Shown: positions 52,271 to 60,917, counted from the first letter of the stretch. The stretch is 64,000 bases of DNA from Nitrosomonas communis (GCF_001007935.1 NZ_CP011451.1:3038001-3102000); one strand, 5' to 3'. The notes: a model not told the origin generated them from the letters alone. Made by a program: numbers and translations.

Positions 52271-53074
52271 TTAAAGCAGTTTTCTATGCTGGTCAATAAC
52301 TGCGATTTCTTGTAAACTACCTTCATCTTTTAGCGCTACGCCGGACAGCTTTCGCCGTATCGCTTCTTTTGCCAACCAGAGTAATTTCTTTGCGGCAGTG
52401 TCATAAGATAACCCCTCGGAACAAATATTAGAAATACAGTTCCGGTCTGCATCACTACAACCAACCTTGGGCGCATAAGTCATATAAATGCTCAAGCTGT
52501 CAGGTGATCTCAATCCTGGGCGTTCCCCAATAAGTATGGCAACGATATCAGCTGCCAGCAACTCCCCAATTTCATCAGCCAATGCGACACGTGCCTGTGA
52601 GGCAATCACAACAGGACCCAGTTTCCATTGCTCAGGAATATTCTTTTTTATTTCGATAAGCAATGGCTTGGCATGGCGCTCAATAGCCAATGAAGATAAT
52701 CCATCGCCAACGACAATAACCAAATTAACTGCACCAGATGGAATGACAGGTTTGATGGCCTGTAACTGCCGTCTACTTTGCTCATTTAGCTGCCGTCCAT
52801 AATCTGGTCGTAATAAATAACTCATGCGATCAGGTGCTTTGCTATGTACCAGCTGAATAGAGAACCTCTGCTCTTCTAGCTCCCGCGCAAGGGCTGTCAC
52901 ATTCAAAGCCAGATGGACCGCATCTCTCGCCATGGCATGCGACAAAGTAAAATCCAGTAACTCTTTGGTTGGCAGACTGCTGCCAGCCCTTCCCAAGGCA
53001 ATCCGTGCGCGAGTGAACCTCTTTAACTGTTGCCAGGGATCTCTGCTCAGGATGGGTTTATCAGGCTTTCTCAT
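52271..53074 (-). CDS. eutC: Ethanolamine ammonia-lyase small subunit
   Basis: This 267-residue protein is the light chain of the adenosylcobalamin-dependent ethanolamine ammonia-lyase, which splits ethanolamine into acetaldehyde and ammonia. Family blocks are FTRARIALGRAGSSLPTKEL, LDFTLSHAMARDAVH, VNLVIVVGDGLSSLAIERHA, ADIVAILIGERPGLRSPDSL and SIYMTYAPKVGCSDADRNCI. The start overlaps the eutB 3' end by 14 bp. The gene provides the empty site that proves MITE insertion in its duplicate at 34588-35308. Confidence 0.92.
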   Translation of the reverse strand: MRKPDKPILSRDPWQQLKRFTRARIALGRAGSSLPTKELLDFTLSHAMARDAVHLALNVTALARELEEQRFSIQLVHSKAPDRMSYLLRPDYGRQLNEQSRRQLQAIKPVIPSGAVNLVIVVGDGLSSLAIERHAKPLLIEIKKNIPEQWKLGPVVIASQARVALADEIGELLAADIVAILIGERPGLRSPDSLSIYMTYAPKVGCSDADRNCISNICSEGLSYDTAAKKLLWLAKEAIRRKLSGVALKDEGSLQEIAVIDQHRKLL

Positions 53075-54476
53075 TGGGCGTTTTAAAAGTCAACAAATGC
53101 TCAGGTATCCCTTGTAATAAAGGATGCGCCGGTTCCACCGGCTGGATCTTACCTTGATCATTCATAATATTCACACGCTTCAGCCACTGTTCGAACTCTG
53201 GAGCCACACCCAGCCCCATAACCTTACGTAAATAAAGCGCATCATGGAAAGAAGTAGACTGATAATTAAGCATGATGTCATCCGCACCGGGAACGCCCAT
53301 GATGAAAGTGACACCCGCAGCAGCAAGTAAAGTCATTAAGGTATCCACATCATCCTGATCAATTTCGGCATGATTCGTGTAGCAAACATCGCAGCCCAGC
53401 GGTACCCCCAACAATTTGCCACAAAAATGGTCCTCCAGCCCCGCACGAATGAGTTGCTTTCCATCGTATAAATACTCCGGTCCGATAAAGCCAACGACCG
53501 TATTGGTCAGCAAGGGAGAGAAATGACGTGCAACCGCATAAGCTCGTGCCTCACACGTCTGCTGATCTATTCCGAAATTGGCATCGGCCGACAATGCTGA
53601 TCCCTGCCCTGTCTCAAAATACATGACATTATTGCCGACAGTACCGCGATTAAGAGAGAGTGCGGCCGATCTGGCTTCATGCAGCAACGAGAGATCAATG
53701 CCAAAATGCTTATTCGCCTTTTCAGTCCCTGCAATCGACTGAAAGACCAGATCGACCGGTATATTTTTTTCAATTAACTGAATCTGATTGGTGACATGAG
53801 TAAGAATGCAGGATTGGGTGGGAATATCGTAGCGTTGAATGATCTCATCTACCAAATAGTACAGATCACTCATAGCAGACAAACTGTCTGATGCCGGATT
53901 AATGCCAATGACGGCATCACCTGAACCGTATAACAAGCCATCGAGAATGGAAGCAGCAATGCCACGCGCATCATCAGTGGGATGGTTAGGCTGCAAGCGC
54001 ACAGAAAGGCGACCAGGCAAGCCAATCGTATCGCGGAAGGCGGTAATCACCCGGCATTTCTTCGCCACTAAAATCAAATCCTGATTGCGCATCAGCTTAC
54101 ACACAGCAGCGGCCATTTCCGGGGTAATGCCTGCTGCCACATGCTTTAAAATGACGGAATCAGTACTGTCTATAAGCAGCCAGTCGCGAAAATCACCCAC
54201 TGTCAGATGGCTGATCTCGCTAAACGCCTGCTTATCATGCGTATCAATGATTAAGCGCGTCACTTCATCCTCTTCATAAGGAATCAGCAATTCCTCCAGA
54301 AAGCGTGTTAAGGGTACTTCCGCTAAACACATTCGTGCCGCCACTCGCTCGGCATAAGTCTCAGCAGCAACCCCTGCCAGGCAATCACCCGAACGAGCGG
54401 GAGATGCCTTGGCGAGCAGCTCTTTCAAACCATTAAATTGATAGCGAAATGCGCCTATGCTGAAGCGGTAGACCAT
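53061..54476 (-). CDS. eutB: Ethanolamine ammonia-lyase large subunit
   Basis: This protein of about 471 residues is the catalytic TIM-barrel chain: FRYQFNGLKELLAKASPARS with GDCLAGVAAETYAERVAARM near the N-terminus, then DDARGIAASILDGLLYGSGD, VIGINPASDSLSAMSDLYYL, DLVFQSIAGTEKANKHFGID, FETGQGSALSADANFGID, and CDVCYTNHAEIDQDDVDTLM near the C-terminus. I chose ATG 54476 because sequence upstream (to 54578) is not EutB-like. Only eutBC are present, without microcompartment, reactivase or transporter genes in the window, so the role may be simple release of ammonia and acetaldehyde. Confidence 0.92.
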   Translation of the reverse strand: MVYRFSIGAFRYQFNGLKELLAKASPARSGDCLAGVAAETYAERVAARMCLAEVPLTRFLEELLIPYEEDEVTRLIIDTHDKQAFSEISHLTVGDFRDWLLIDSTDSVILKHVAAGITPEMAAAVCKLMRNQDLILVAKKCRVITAFRDTIGLPGRLSVRLQPNHPTDDARGIAASILDGLLYGSGDAVIGINPASDSLSAMSDLYYLVDEIIQRYDIPTQSCILTHVTNQIQLIEKNIPVDLVFQSIAGTEKANKHFGIDLSLLHEARSAALSLNRGTVGNNVMYFETGQGSALSADANFGIDQQTCEARAYAVARHFSPLLTNTVVGFIGPEYLYDGKQLIRAGLEDHFCGKLLGVPLGCDVCYTNHAEIDQDDVDTLMTLLAAAGVTFIMGVPGADDIMLNYQSTSFHDALYLRKVMGLGVAPEFEQWLKRVNIMNDQGKIQPVEPAHPLLQGIPEHLLTFKTPNEKA

Positions 54477-54561
54477 AAATAGCTCAATGAGGTTTTTTTT
54501 CAGTGTAACACGAGCTGATAGCCTATCCAACCGCCGCCTCTTCCCCTTTACTTCCCCTTTA

Positions 54562-54661
54562 CTCCATTTCCCAATCAAACTTGACGCGAAGGCGAGCCAC
54601 AGACAAACTCAATAATCGGCAAGGTGAAACCGGCAAAGTCAGGTTTGATTGTGAAAGGTAA
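54562..54661 (+). repeat. MITE family 1 copy (100 bp)
   Basis: Ends CTCCATTTCCCAATCAAA and TTTGATTGTGAAAGGTAA, with TTA at 54559-54561 and 54662-54664. Sits in the upstream region of eutB and of the divergent HNH gene. Confidence 0.8.
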
Positions 54662-54736
54662 TTAGCAGTTAAATTCTAGTCAAATCTCATCCAATCCCTC
54701 AAAATAGCTCCCCCTGAAATTAAGTCAATTTGATCC

Positions 54737-55333
54737 ATGAGAAATGTTTTTCTATTCCTCCTGCTTATCGCTACTTTGGTCATGCTTCATGGTTGCGCCA
54801 CAGATAAACAGATCGGGCGTCACCCTCCACAAGTAGATACTCCGCTCACTAGCAAACCCTATAACCGCAAAGACTGGCCGCACTGGATCGACGCAGATGG
54901 AGATTGCCAGAATACACGACAAGAATTACTGATTGCGACGAGTACAGCCCCTGTTAAATTCAAAGATTCCCGTCGCTGCACGGTTATAGCCGGGAAGTGG
55001 TTTGGTGTCTATACCGGCAAAATATTTACCCAGGCTTCAGATGTCGATATCGATCATATTGTGCCCCTCGCGCATGCCCACCGGCATGGCGCCGATAGCT
55101 GGACAAAAAAGCGGCGTAGAGCATTTGCGAATGACTTCGACAATCTTATTGTGGTAAGCGACAAAGCTAATCATGCCAAATCAGATAAAGCGCCCCATGA
55201 ATGGTTGCCCCCTCGCAAAGCCTATTGGTGTGAATATGGCAAGCGATGGAAGCACATTAAGCATAAATACCAATTGATCTCTACTCAACAAGAACAAGCT
55301 GCCTTGAACTCATTAGCCAAAACCTGCCGTTAG
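54737..55333 (+). CDS. HNH-family endonuclease lipoprotein (GmrSD C-terminal type)
   Basis: This 198-residue exported protein has a lipoprotein signal (MRNVFLFLLLIATLVMLHGC). The domain begins PYNRKDWPHWIDADGDCQNT RQE-like, then shows a beta-beta-alpha metal site, DVDIDHIVPLAHAHRHGADS, FDNLIVVSDKANHAKSDKAP and HEWLPPRKAYW. This corresponds to the HNH-like DUF1524 / GmrSD C-terminal group of secreted nucleases, and the DHIVP His is the likely general base. Its 3' half is part of the 0.6-kb direct repeat shared with 57279-57882. Confidence 0.82.
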   Translation: MRNVFLFLLLIATLVMLHGCATDKQIGRHPPQVDTPLTSKPYNRKDWPHWIDADGDCQNTRQELLIATSTAPVKFKDSRRCTVIAGKWFGVYTGKIFTQASDVDIDHIVPLAHAHRHGADSWTKKRRRAFANDFDNLIVVSDKANHAKSDKAPHEWLPPRKAYWCEYGKRWKHIKHKYQLISTQQEQAALNSLAKTCR

Positions 55334-55589
55334 CAGTCAGATTCATTCATTGATTTAATGCTCTTTCTGTTCGATTCGTTTAAGCAATCAAAAACAGCTC
55401 ACTATCGGTTGAAAGCACCAGGCTAGCATCGCCATTTACAATCTTGCGGTAGGTTTCCATGCTCTTGATGAATTTACAAAATTCGGCTGCTTCAGGTTTC
55501 TGCGCATAAGCCTGGGCGTAGATTTCCGACGCTTTGGCATCCGCTTCACCACGAATTTCCTGAACACGCTTGTAAGCGGTCGATGCGAT
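54995..55589 (+). repeat. 0.6-kb direct repeat, left copy
   Basis: Covers the 3' part of the HNH gene and the 3' end of an hflC copy. It matches 57279-57882 with few differences, one being a 9-bp ctctttctg insertion in the right copy. The pair brackets an IS91-like remnant and a three-gene cassette. Confidence 0.9.
55380..55589 (-). pseudogene. hflC: hflC 3' fragment (duplicate)
   Basis: About 70 codons match the C-terminal part of HflC at 57640-58614 (TAYKRVQEIRGEADAKASEI, YAQAYAQKPEAAEF, KFIKSMETYRKIVNG), followed by a frame change close to the end (SELFLIA instead of SELFALLKR). The upstream gene body is absent and the homology stops abruptly at 55589. It is a by-product of the 0.6-kb duplication. 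Confidence 0.88.
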
Positions 55590-55709
55590 CAACTCATCTT
55601 CATTGATGAATTCCGGGCTCGGCTTGCGCCAGTATTGCAGGTCATTTCGCGCGTCATTTCTACTTTTTTGATCAAACAGGTCGGATTCAAAAAGTGTGAC
55701 GTTAAAACA

Positions 55710-56049
55710 AAATCATCGCCGCCATCCTGGAGAAAGCTGCATCACCAAAATTCTTGATCATCTCGGCTTGTCCTCTCGGGCACCACCCAGAGCATCTGTG
55801 CAGGTCTTTGATCCATTCGAGACTAGCTAAATCGCAGCCCAGCTTTTACAGCTCTCTTCATGATTGAGCTGACCTTCCCCCTGGCGTCTTTCATGCAAAT
55901 AGCAAAAAAAGAGCCCCAACCCAACACTTTTTGTGGCTGATCGAACACAAATTTTGCCAATTTCAGAAGACTTTCCGTTCGGTTGACGATCAAACCGTTT
56001 CCCACATATTCGGCTGTTATTAAAAAGAATGTTTATTTTTCCTATACAC
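55710..56049 (+). mobile_element. IS91-like element 3' remnant, copy 3
   Basis: It begins in the transposase C-terminus (aatcatcgccgccatcctgg; IIAAILEKAA-like), carries the same non-coding tail as the remnants at 35309 and 38560, and ends at cctatacac. It lies directly inside the left direct repeat. The following 270 bp to the wHTH gene hold no recognised gene. Confidence 0.7.
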
Positions 56050-56320
56050 TCGAAAGGACAAAGCCGAATTTTTCTTCGGTAATTTGTTAAAATTCGTATT
56101 TTTGCAAAAAAAGAATTATTGTTTAAGTTTTATTATTTATAGATCTGCAATTACCAGGAAATAACTTTACCTGAAAATCGCTCCTTCTTTTTGAGGACAG
56201 AACTGCAGAGTCTTAATTGTTTATAATTGTCTGAAAAATACTTAACTTCTTTCGTTTCAGTAATTAAAAATTTCTGAACGACTGCCCTTGTCGGGAAAAA
56301 TATCTTACACTGATTTAATT

Positions 56321-56716
56321 ATGGCAGATGACTTGATTCCTGAAGAGGTGCGGCAGTTTATTATTGATAAGATTGATTCCGTCGCTGAATTGGAAGGACT
56401 TCTGCTCCTTCGCAATCAAGCGGAAATTGAATGGGACAGCGCGACATTAGCCCAAAGGCTCTATATAAATCCACAGCAAACCCAAGAAATTTTAGCGCAC
56501 CTTCATGCACAGGGATTTCTGGCAGTCAAGGAAAACAATTTAATCAGTTACATTTATCAACCAAACTCGCCTGAACTGGCAGAAATGGTAAATCGTGTTG
56601 CTGAAATTTATGCGAAATATTTAATCCCAGTCACGAATTTGATTCACAATAAGCCGCAAATCAAGGTTCAGAAGTTTGCCGATGCCTTCAAATTCATAAG
56701 GAGAGAGGATAAATAA
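56321..56716 (+). CDS. Winged-helix protein of DUF5985 cassette
   Basis: This protein of about 131 residues starts at ATG 56321 (MADDLIPEEVRQFIIDKIDS). The middle looks like a winged helix-turn-helix (VAELEGLLLLRNQAEIEWDS, ATLAQRLYINPQQTQEILAH, LHAQGFLAVKENNLISYIY), followed by a helical tail. It is probably a DNA-binding regulator. It is the first gene of a tight three-gene unit with two DUF5985 membrane proteins (2 bp to the next gene). A TTG start 11 codons upstream is possible. There is no convincing ribosome binding site. Confidence 0.7.
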   Translation: MADDLIPEEVRQFIIDKIDSVAELEGLLLLRNQAEIEWDSATLAQRLYINPQQTQEILAHLHAQGFLAVKENNLISYIYQPNSPELAEMVNRVAEIYAKYLIPVTNLIHNKPQIKVQKFADAFKFIRREDK

Positions 56717-56718
56717 GA

Positions 56719-56976
56719 ATGATCGGAGCGGTTTATCTATTATGCGCTTTAACCGCCTTGTTATGTGCCTGGCTTCTGCTGAAAGCCTATCGTCGGAGCG
56801 GATATAAACTGCTGCTCTGGGGTGGTTTATGTTTTATCGGCTTGACGTTGAACAACGCGCTTTTGATTGTTGACAAATTGCTAGTACCGTATTTTGACTT
56901 TTCAATGATTCGTTTATTGGTGGCATTTGCGGCAGTTCTGGTGCTTTTGTATGGGCTGATCTGGGATTCGGAATAA
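56719..56976 (+). CDS. DUF5985 family membrane protein 1
   Basis: This 85-residue protein has three hydrophobic segments (AVYLLCALTALLCAWLLLKA; LLLWGGLCFIGLTLNNALLI; MIRLLVAFAAVLVLLYGLIW). The basic YRRSGYKLLLW-FIGLTLNN pattern matches DUF5985. It is preceded by AAGAATG with GAGAGGA nearby, and lies 2 bp after the wHTH gene and 10 bp before its paralogue. The function is unknown. The pair may form one membrane complex. Confidence 0.75.
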   Translation: MIGAVYLLCALTALLCAWLLLKAYRRSGYKLLLWGGLCFIGLTLNNALLIVDKLLVPYFDFSMIRLLVAFAAVLVLLYGLIWDSE

Positions 56977-56986
56977 GGATAAAATT

Positions 56987-57259
56987 ATGAGTCAATTGTT
57001 GCTGGGTGCGATAGCCATGACGAATTTGACGATCGGATTGTTTTTCCTGCGTTTCTGGAAAAGAACGTACGACCGCTTCTTTCTTTTTTTCGCGGTGTCT
57101 TTTACTCTGGAAGGAATAAACAGAGCTTTGCTCGGGCTGAGCTACAACGCCGACGAGAATGAACCGGTTTACTATTTGGTCAGACTTCTTTCCTTCGTTC
57201 TGATCCTAGTGGCGATTATTGATAAGAACCGGATAAATAAGTCTCAAGGCGATAATTAG
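56987..57259 (+). CDS. DUF5985 family membrane protein 2
   Basis: This 90-residue protein has three hydrophobic segments (LLGAIAMTNLTIGLFFLRFW; RFFLFFAVSFTLEGINRALL; YYLVRLLSFVLILVAIIDKN), similar in layout to the preceding gene: FWKRTYDRFFLFF corresponds to YRRSGYKLLLW. An AAGGAT site precedes the ATG. It is the last gene of the cassette. The right copy of the 0.6-kb direct repeat starts 20 bases after its stop. Confidence 0.75.
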   Translation: MSQLLLGAIAMTNLTIGLFFLRFWKRTYDRFFLFFAVSFTLEGINRALLGLSYNADENEPVYYLVRLLSFVLILVAIIDKNRINKSQGDN

Positions 57260-57278
57260 TATTTGAAATCTGTTTCTG

Positions 57279-57882
57279 AAGTGATTTGGCGTCTATACCC
57301 GAAAAAATATTTACCAAAGCTTCAGAGGTCGATATCGACCATATTGTGCCCCTCGCGCATGCCCACCGGCATGGTGTCGATAGCTGGACAAAAAAGCAGC
57401 GTAGAGCATTTGCGAATGACTTCGACAATCTTGTTGTGATAAGCGACAAAGCGAATCATGCCAAATCAGATAAAGCGCCCCATGAATGGTTGCCTCTTTG
57501 CAAAGCCTATTGGTGCGAGTATGGCAAGCGATGGAAGCACATTAAGCATAAATACCAATTGATCTTTACTCAACAAGAACAAGCTGCCTTGAACTCATTA
57601 GCCAAAACCTGCCGTTAGCAGTCAGATTCATTCATTGATTTAATGCTCTTTCTGCTCTTTCTGTTCGATTCGTTTAAGCAATGCAAACAGCTCACTATCG
57701 GTTGAAAGCACCAGGGTAGCATTGCCATTTACAATCTTGCGGTAGGTTTCCATGCTCTTGATGAATTTATAAAATTCGGCAGCTTCAGGTTTCTGCGCAT
57801 AAGCCTTGGCGTAGATTTCCGACGCTTTGGCATCGGCTTCACCGCGAATTTCCTGGACACGCTTGTAAGCGGTCGATGCGAT
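57279..57882 (+). repeat. 0.6-kb direct repeat, right copy
   Basis: Partner of 54995-55589. It covers a 5'-truncated HNH gene and the true 3' end of hflC. Confidence 0.9.
57286..57618 (+). pseudogene. HNH nuclease gene, 5'-truncated duplicate
   Basis: The last ~105 codons match the HNH lipoprotein at 54737-55333 (EVDIDHIVPLAHAHRHGVDS, FDNLVVISDKANHAKSDKAP, HEWLPLCKAYW). The signal peptide and first half are missing, since homology begins at 57279. The HNH motif survives, but without a leader or ribosome binding site the frame is probably not expressed as a functional protein. Confidence 0.85.
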
Positions 57883-58614
57883 TTCGTTAATATCGCGCTC
57901 CTTGTTACCATTGATACGTGCTGCCTCCCCCTCACCTTCCGAACGGAAACGCTGCGCAATCTGCAACCGCTCACTGATCATCCGTTGATAGATACGCTCC
58001 AGTACTTGCTGATTGTAATGAATGCGCTTGAAGCGAACATCGAGCAATTCAATGCCAAACTCTGCCAATTTAGGCGCGGCTGCGTCGAACACTTCTTGCT
58101 CGATCGCAGCACGGCCCACTTTGATCGGCCGTAATTGACCCAGTGTGCCTGTGCCTGTGAGAGAACCCAGGCTCTCATCCTGCAGTGGTTGCCGCTCTTT
58201 ATCGGAGCACACTGCTTCGATAAGTTCGTGCCGCGCAATAGCTGTGCGCGTTTCGCTACCCAGGATATCTTCCAGGCGTGACTGAGCGCTGCGTTCGTCC
58301 CGCAGTCGCAGGTAGTAGCGCATCGGCTCTTGAATCCGCCAGCGGGCAAACGTATCGACCTGCACATAAGTTTTATCCTTCGTTGACATTTCCACCATCG
58401 GTCCATCCCAGGCCAGATAGCGTTTATCAAAACTGTTCACGCGCTGGATAAAAGGCACTTTGAAATGCAATCCCGGCGTCGTAATCGGATCCCCTACCGG
58501 CTTGCCAAACTGGGTAATAATGACCTGCTCGGTCTGATTGACCGTATAAGTAGACATCGCTACCAGAATCACGACCGCCAGGATAAATACGATGCTTTTT
58601 ATCGACTGTTTCAT
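57640..58614 (-). CDS. hflC: Membrane protease modulator HflC
   Basis: This 324-residue SPFH/prohibitin protein has one N-terminal membrane anchor (SIVFILAVVILVAMSTYTVN). The SPFH domain follows (TEQVIITQFGKPVGDPITTP, PGLHFKVPFIQRVNSFDKRY, FARWRIQEPMRYYLRLRDER), then a long helical region (YKRVQEIRGEADAKASEIYA). HflKC encloses FtsH and tunes its proteolysis. The start overlaps the hflK stop by 4 bp. The C-terminus ends with a KRIEQKEQKEH tail, where a 9-bp repeat adds a KEQ-type unit. Confidence 0.92.
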   Translation of the reverse strand: MKQSIKSIVFILAVVILVAMSTYTVNQTEQVIITQFGKPVGDPITTPGLHFKVPFIQRVNSFDKRYLAWDGPMVEMSTKDKTYVQVDTFARWRIQEPMRYYLRLRDERSAQSRLEDILGSETRTAIARHELIEAVCSDKERQPLQDESLGSLTGTGTLGQLRPIKVGRAAIEQEVFDAAAPKLAEFGIELLDVRFKRIHYNQQVLERIYQRMISERLQIAQRFRSEGEGEAARINGNKERDINEIASTAYKRVQEIRGEADAKASEIYAKAYAQKPEAAEFYKFIKSMETYRKIVNGNATLVLSTDSELFALLKRIEQKEQKEH

Positions 58615-59591
58615 TGCGGCATCTCCACTGGGTTGGTTGGAAAAGGCAGCATCGGCAAGATCTGCTGCACCGTATCATCCACGATAATTTGCTGCCTGGC
58701 TTGCGGCAAGACTTCACCCAAGGTCTCCAGATAAATACGAGTGCGCGTCACCTCCGGCGCCTTGAGATATTGTTCCAGCAACTGATTGAAGGCAGCCACA
58801 TCCCCCTCGGCCTCATTAATGCGCTTAAAGCGATAGCCATCGGCTGCACGTATTTTTTGATCGGCTTCACCGCGTGCGCGCGGCACAGCTTTGTTGTACT
58901 CGCCATTGGCCAGGTTAATGACATTTTCCCGATCCTGCTGCGCACGGTTGACTTCATTAAAAGAAGGCTGCACCGGCTCCGGTGGATTGACATTTTTCGA
59001 CTGCACCTGGTTAATGGTCATCCCCAACTGATAGTGCTCTGCCAGCAGGCGAATACGCGCTAACGCAGTTTCCTCAATCTCTTGCCGACCGATAGTAATG
59101 ATCTCATCGACCGTCCGATCGCCTACAACTTCGCGCATCACTGCCTCGGAAATATCACGTAAAGTCAAGCCAGGATCGCGCACATCGAACAGGTATTTTT
59201 CGGGATCAGTAATGCGATACTGTACGATCCATTCCACCAGGGCTGAATTCAGATCGCCGGTCACCATCGATTTCTCCAGCTCTGGCTCATCACCAGCCTG
59301 ATCGGGGTTAGTATACCCAGGTGTGGCAAAACCGAATTCCAGTTTCTGCTGCCGCTGCGTCGGTACTGAGATAACAGTATCAATTTCTAACGGCAACTTG
59401 ACGTGTAAGCCCGACGGAACTTTTTCGATATATTTGCCAAAGCGAAGTACAATCCCTTCCGATTCGGCCGGAATGGTATAAAACGCAGAAGTCAACGCCA
59501 CGACCAGCAGCATAATACCCAACATTCCCAGCAACGGAGAAATGGGCAGTGCATTTAAAGTGCGTCCCAGAATCGACTTGAGATCGTTCAT
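58611..59591 (-). CDS. hflK: Membrane protease modulator HflK
   Basis: This 326-residue SPFH protein has an N-terminal membrane helix (PLLGMLGIMLLVVALTSAFY). The domain follows with TIPAESEGIVLRFGKYIEKV, PSGLHVKLPLEIDTVISVPT, RDISEAVMREVVGDRTVDEI and a coiled-coil tail (NGEYNKAVPRARGEADQKIR, DGYRFKRINEAEGDVAAFNQ). The Gly-rich N-terminal extension of E. coli HflK is absent, leaving a shorter protein. It is the first gene of the hflKC pair. The 110-bp gap upstream separates it from the PagL-like gene on the same strand. Confidence 0.9.
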   Translation of the reverse strand: MNDLKSILGRTLNALPISPLLGMLGIMLLVVALTSAFYTIPAESEGIVLRFGKYIEKVPSGLHVKLPLEIDTVISVPTQRQQKLEFGFATPGYTNPDQAGDEPELEKSMVTGDLNSALVEWIVQYRITDPEKYLFDVRDPGLTLRDISEAVMREVVGDRTVDEIITIGRQEIEETALARIRLLAEHYQLGMTINQVQSKNVNPPEPVQPSFNEVNRAQQDRENVINLANGEYNKAVPRARGEADQKIRAADGYRFKRINEAEGDVAAFNQLLEQYLKAPEVTRTRIYLETLGEVLPQARQQIIVDDTVQQILPMLPFPTNPVEMPQ

Positions 59592-59702
59592 TTACAACCT
59601 CCCGTTAAAAAGAGTAATGAGCTTGAACAGCGTTAGAGAGCCTAACTTCAGCTACTCCTTTTGATCAAAAAGAATTGAACGTACTGCTATGGAATGGGAA
59701 AG

Positions 59703-60257
59703 CTAGAACCGTAAACCGAAGCGTCCTCCCAAGGTATCCATACCTTCATTCTCATCTGCGAGAAAGGCATTGGACACGTGATCAAAATAAACCGACAACG
59801 AGGTTCTGGCACTGAGGCGATAGCCTATCTCAATCGGAATGTGAAACAGCACACGTGACCCGAGCGCCTTACGATCATGCTGCTCAAAATGAAGTTTACC
59901 GTTGTGCACGGCCCCGCCTATACCAATACCGAAAAAAACCCCACTGGTGTGCTCGTATTGCCAACGAATATCCGTATACAACTTGGAGGTATCCCCCGCT
60001 GTATTTGCCGACCCGCCAAAGGCGGGACGAATGCTGCCCCCGAGAAATTTGATATGAGGAGAAAAGATGGCTTCCAGATTGAAATCAACCCCGCTCTCGC
60101 GATTGAAACCACTCCACAAACCGCCGGTATCATGGTGCAGTATGCCGAACTTGACCTCATGCAACCAGGCAAACGTCTTCTGCTCCTCTGCAGATCCAGC
60201 AGACGAAACAATACAAGCCAGGCTGAAAACTAATACCCTAATAATTTGAGTGTGCAT
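59703..60257 (-). CDS. pagL: Acyloxyacyl hydrolase / lipid A deacylase (PagL-like)
   Basis: This protein of about 184 residues, from ATG 60257, has a signal peptide (MHTQIIRVLVFSLACIVSSA, then GSA). The rest is a beta-barrel-like sequence typical of the PagL family: EVKFGILHHDTGGLWSGFNR, FGGSANTAGDTSKLYTDIRW and the active-site region YFDHVSNAFLADENEGMDTL with the His-Ser pair and a Glu/Asp in place. The C-terminal GGRFGLRF ends in Phe as in outer-membrane proteins. It removes 3-O-acyl chains from lipid A in the outer membrane. It lies upstream of hflK on the same strand, but the 110-bp gap leaves co-transcription open. Confidence 0.82.
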   Translation of the reverse strand: MHTQIIRVLVFSLACIVSSAGSAEEQKTFAWLHEVKFGILHHDTGGLWSGFNRESGVDFNLEAIFSPHIKFLGGSIRPAFGGSANTAGDTSKLYTDIRWQYEHTSGVFFGIGIGGAVHNGKLHFEQHDRKALGSRVLFHIPIEIGYRLSARTSLSVYFDHVSNAFLADENEGMDTLGGRFGLRF

Positions 60258-60421
60258 AATCAAACGAATATCCCTCACATTTCTATGAAGGTAATTTAAC
60301 AACAGATGAGATATTTGGTCTATCCATCTTTGCTGAAAAAATTTTTATAGACTTCACCGAATCCTCCAATTCATCTCAAATTCATCCGTCTCTAGATCAG
60401 CTTCACTAGATTTTCAGGTTA

Positions 60422-60522
60422 TTCCATTTCTAAATCAAACATGACGCGAAGGCGAGCCGCAGACAGTATAAATAATACGGCAAGGTGAAGCCGACAAAGT
60501 CAGGTTTGATTTAGAAATGGAA
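60422..60522 (+). repeat. MITE family 1 copy (101 bp, near consensus)
   Basis: Ends TTCCATTTCTAAATCAAA and TTTGATTTAGAAATGGAA, with TTA at 60419-60421 and 60523-60525. One of the best-preserved copies. Confidence 0.92.
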
Positions 60523-60592
60523 TTAGAGACAAAAAAACGCTGACAGAAATAGCAGTAAATATATGGTACAAACTGCCAGCCTCATTTTGAGG

Positions 60593-60666
60593 CACTTGAA
60601 ATAATCATTATCCTACCTCAACATAAAGCAGTTACTCACAGCCTTATCCACGAAAATTGTGAATAA
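60593..60666 (+). repeat. DnaA-box-like repeat, copy 1
   Basis: Contains TTATCCACG (60644-60652) and, inverted, TGTGAATAA (60658-60666), within a ~74-bp segment similar to 61838-61912. The segment also shares ataa-cag-ttac-cacagcc. The two copies are direct repeats on either side of the FMN-reductase gene. Confidence 0.6.
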
Positions 60667-60816
60667 AGGATTTCAATTGATAATATTCAAATTAACCTGC
60701 TCATAATTTCAAAACGCAAACGTACTTTATTTTCGGTAGATAGTTAGCCAAACGGATTAATATCAAGATATTGCGTTTCCTTGTTTATGTGTATAAGAAG
60801 GTAAATAAAACCTTTA

Positions 60817-60917
60817 TTCCCTTTTTAAATCAAGAATGACGCTAAAGGGAGCCGCAGATAGTATGAATAATACGGCAGGGCAAAACCAACAAAGTCAGGT
60901 TTGATTTAGAAATAGAA
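60817..60917 (+). repeat. MITE family 1 copy (101 bp)
   Basis: Ends TTCCCTTTTTAAATCAAG and TTTGATTTAGAAATAGAA, with TTA at 60814-60816 and 60918-60920. It ends only 33 bp before the FMN-reductase ATG, so it replaces or displaces the promoter region. Confidence 0.82.

Noticed and set aside
60422..60522. Interpretation of the 101-bp repeats as tRNA, riboswitch or simple REP sequences
   Set aside because: They lack tRNA features, occur in both orientations away from fixed gene positions, and carry 3-bp target duplications, including one with a preserved empty site.
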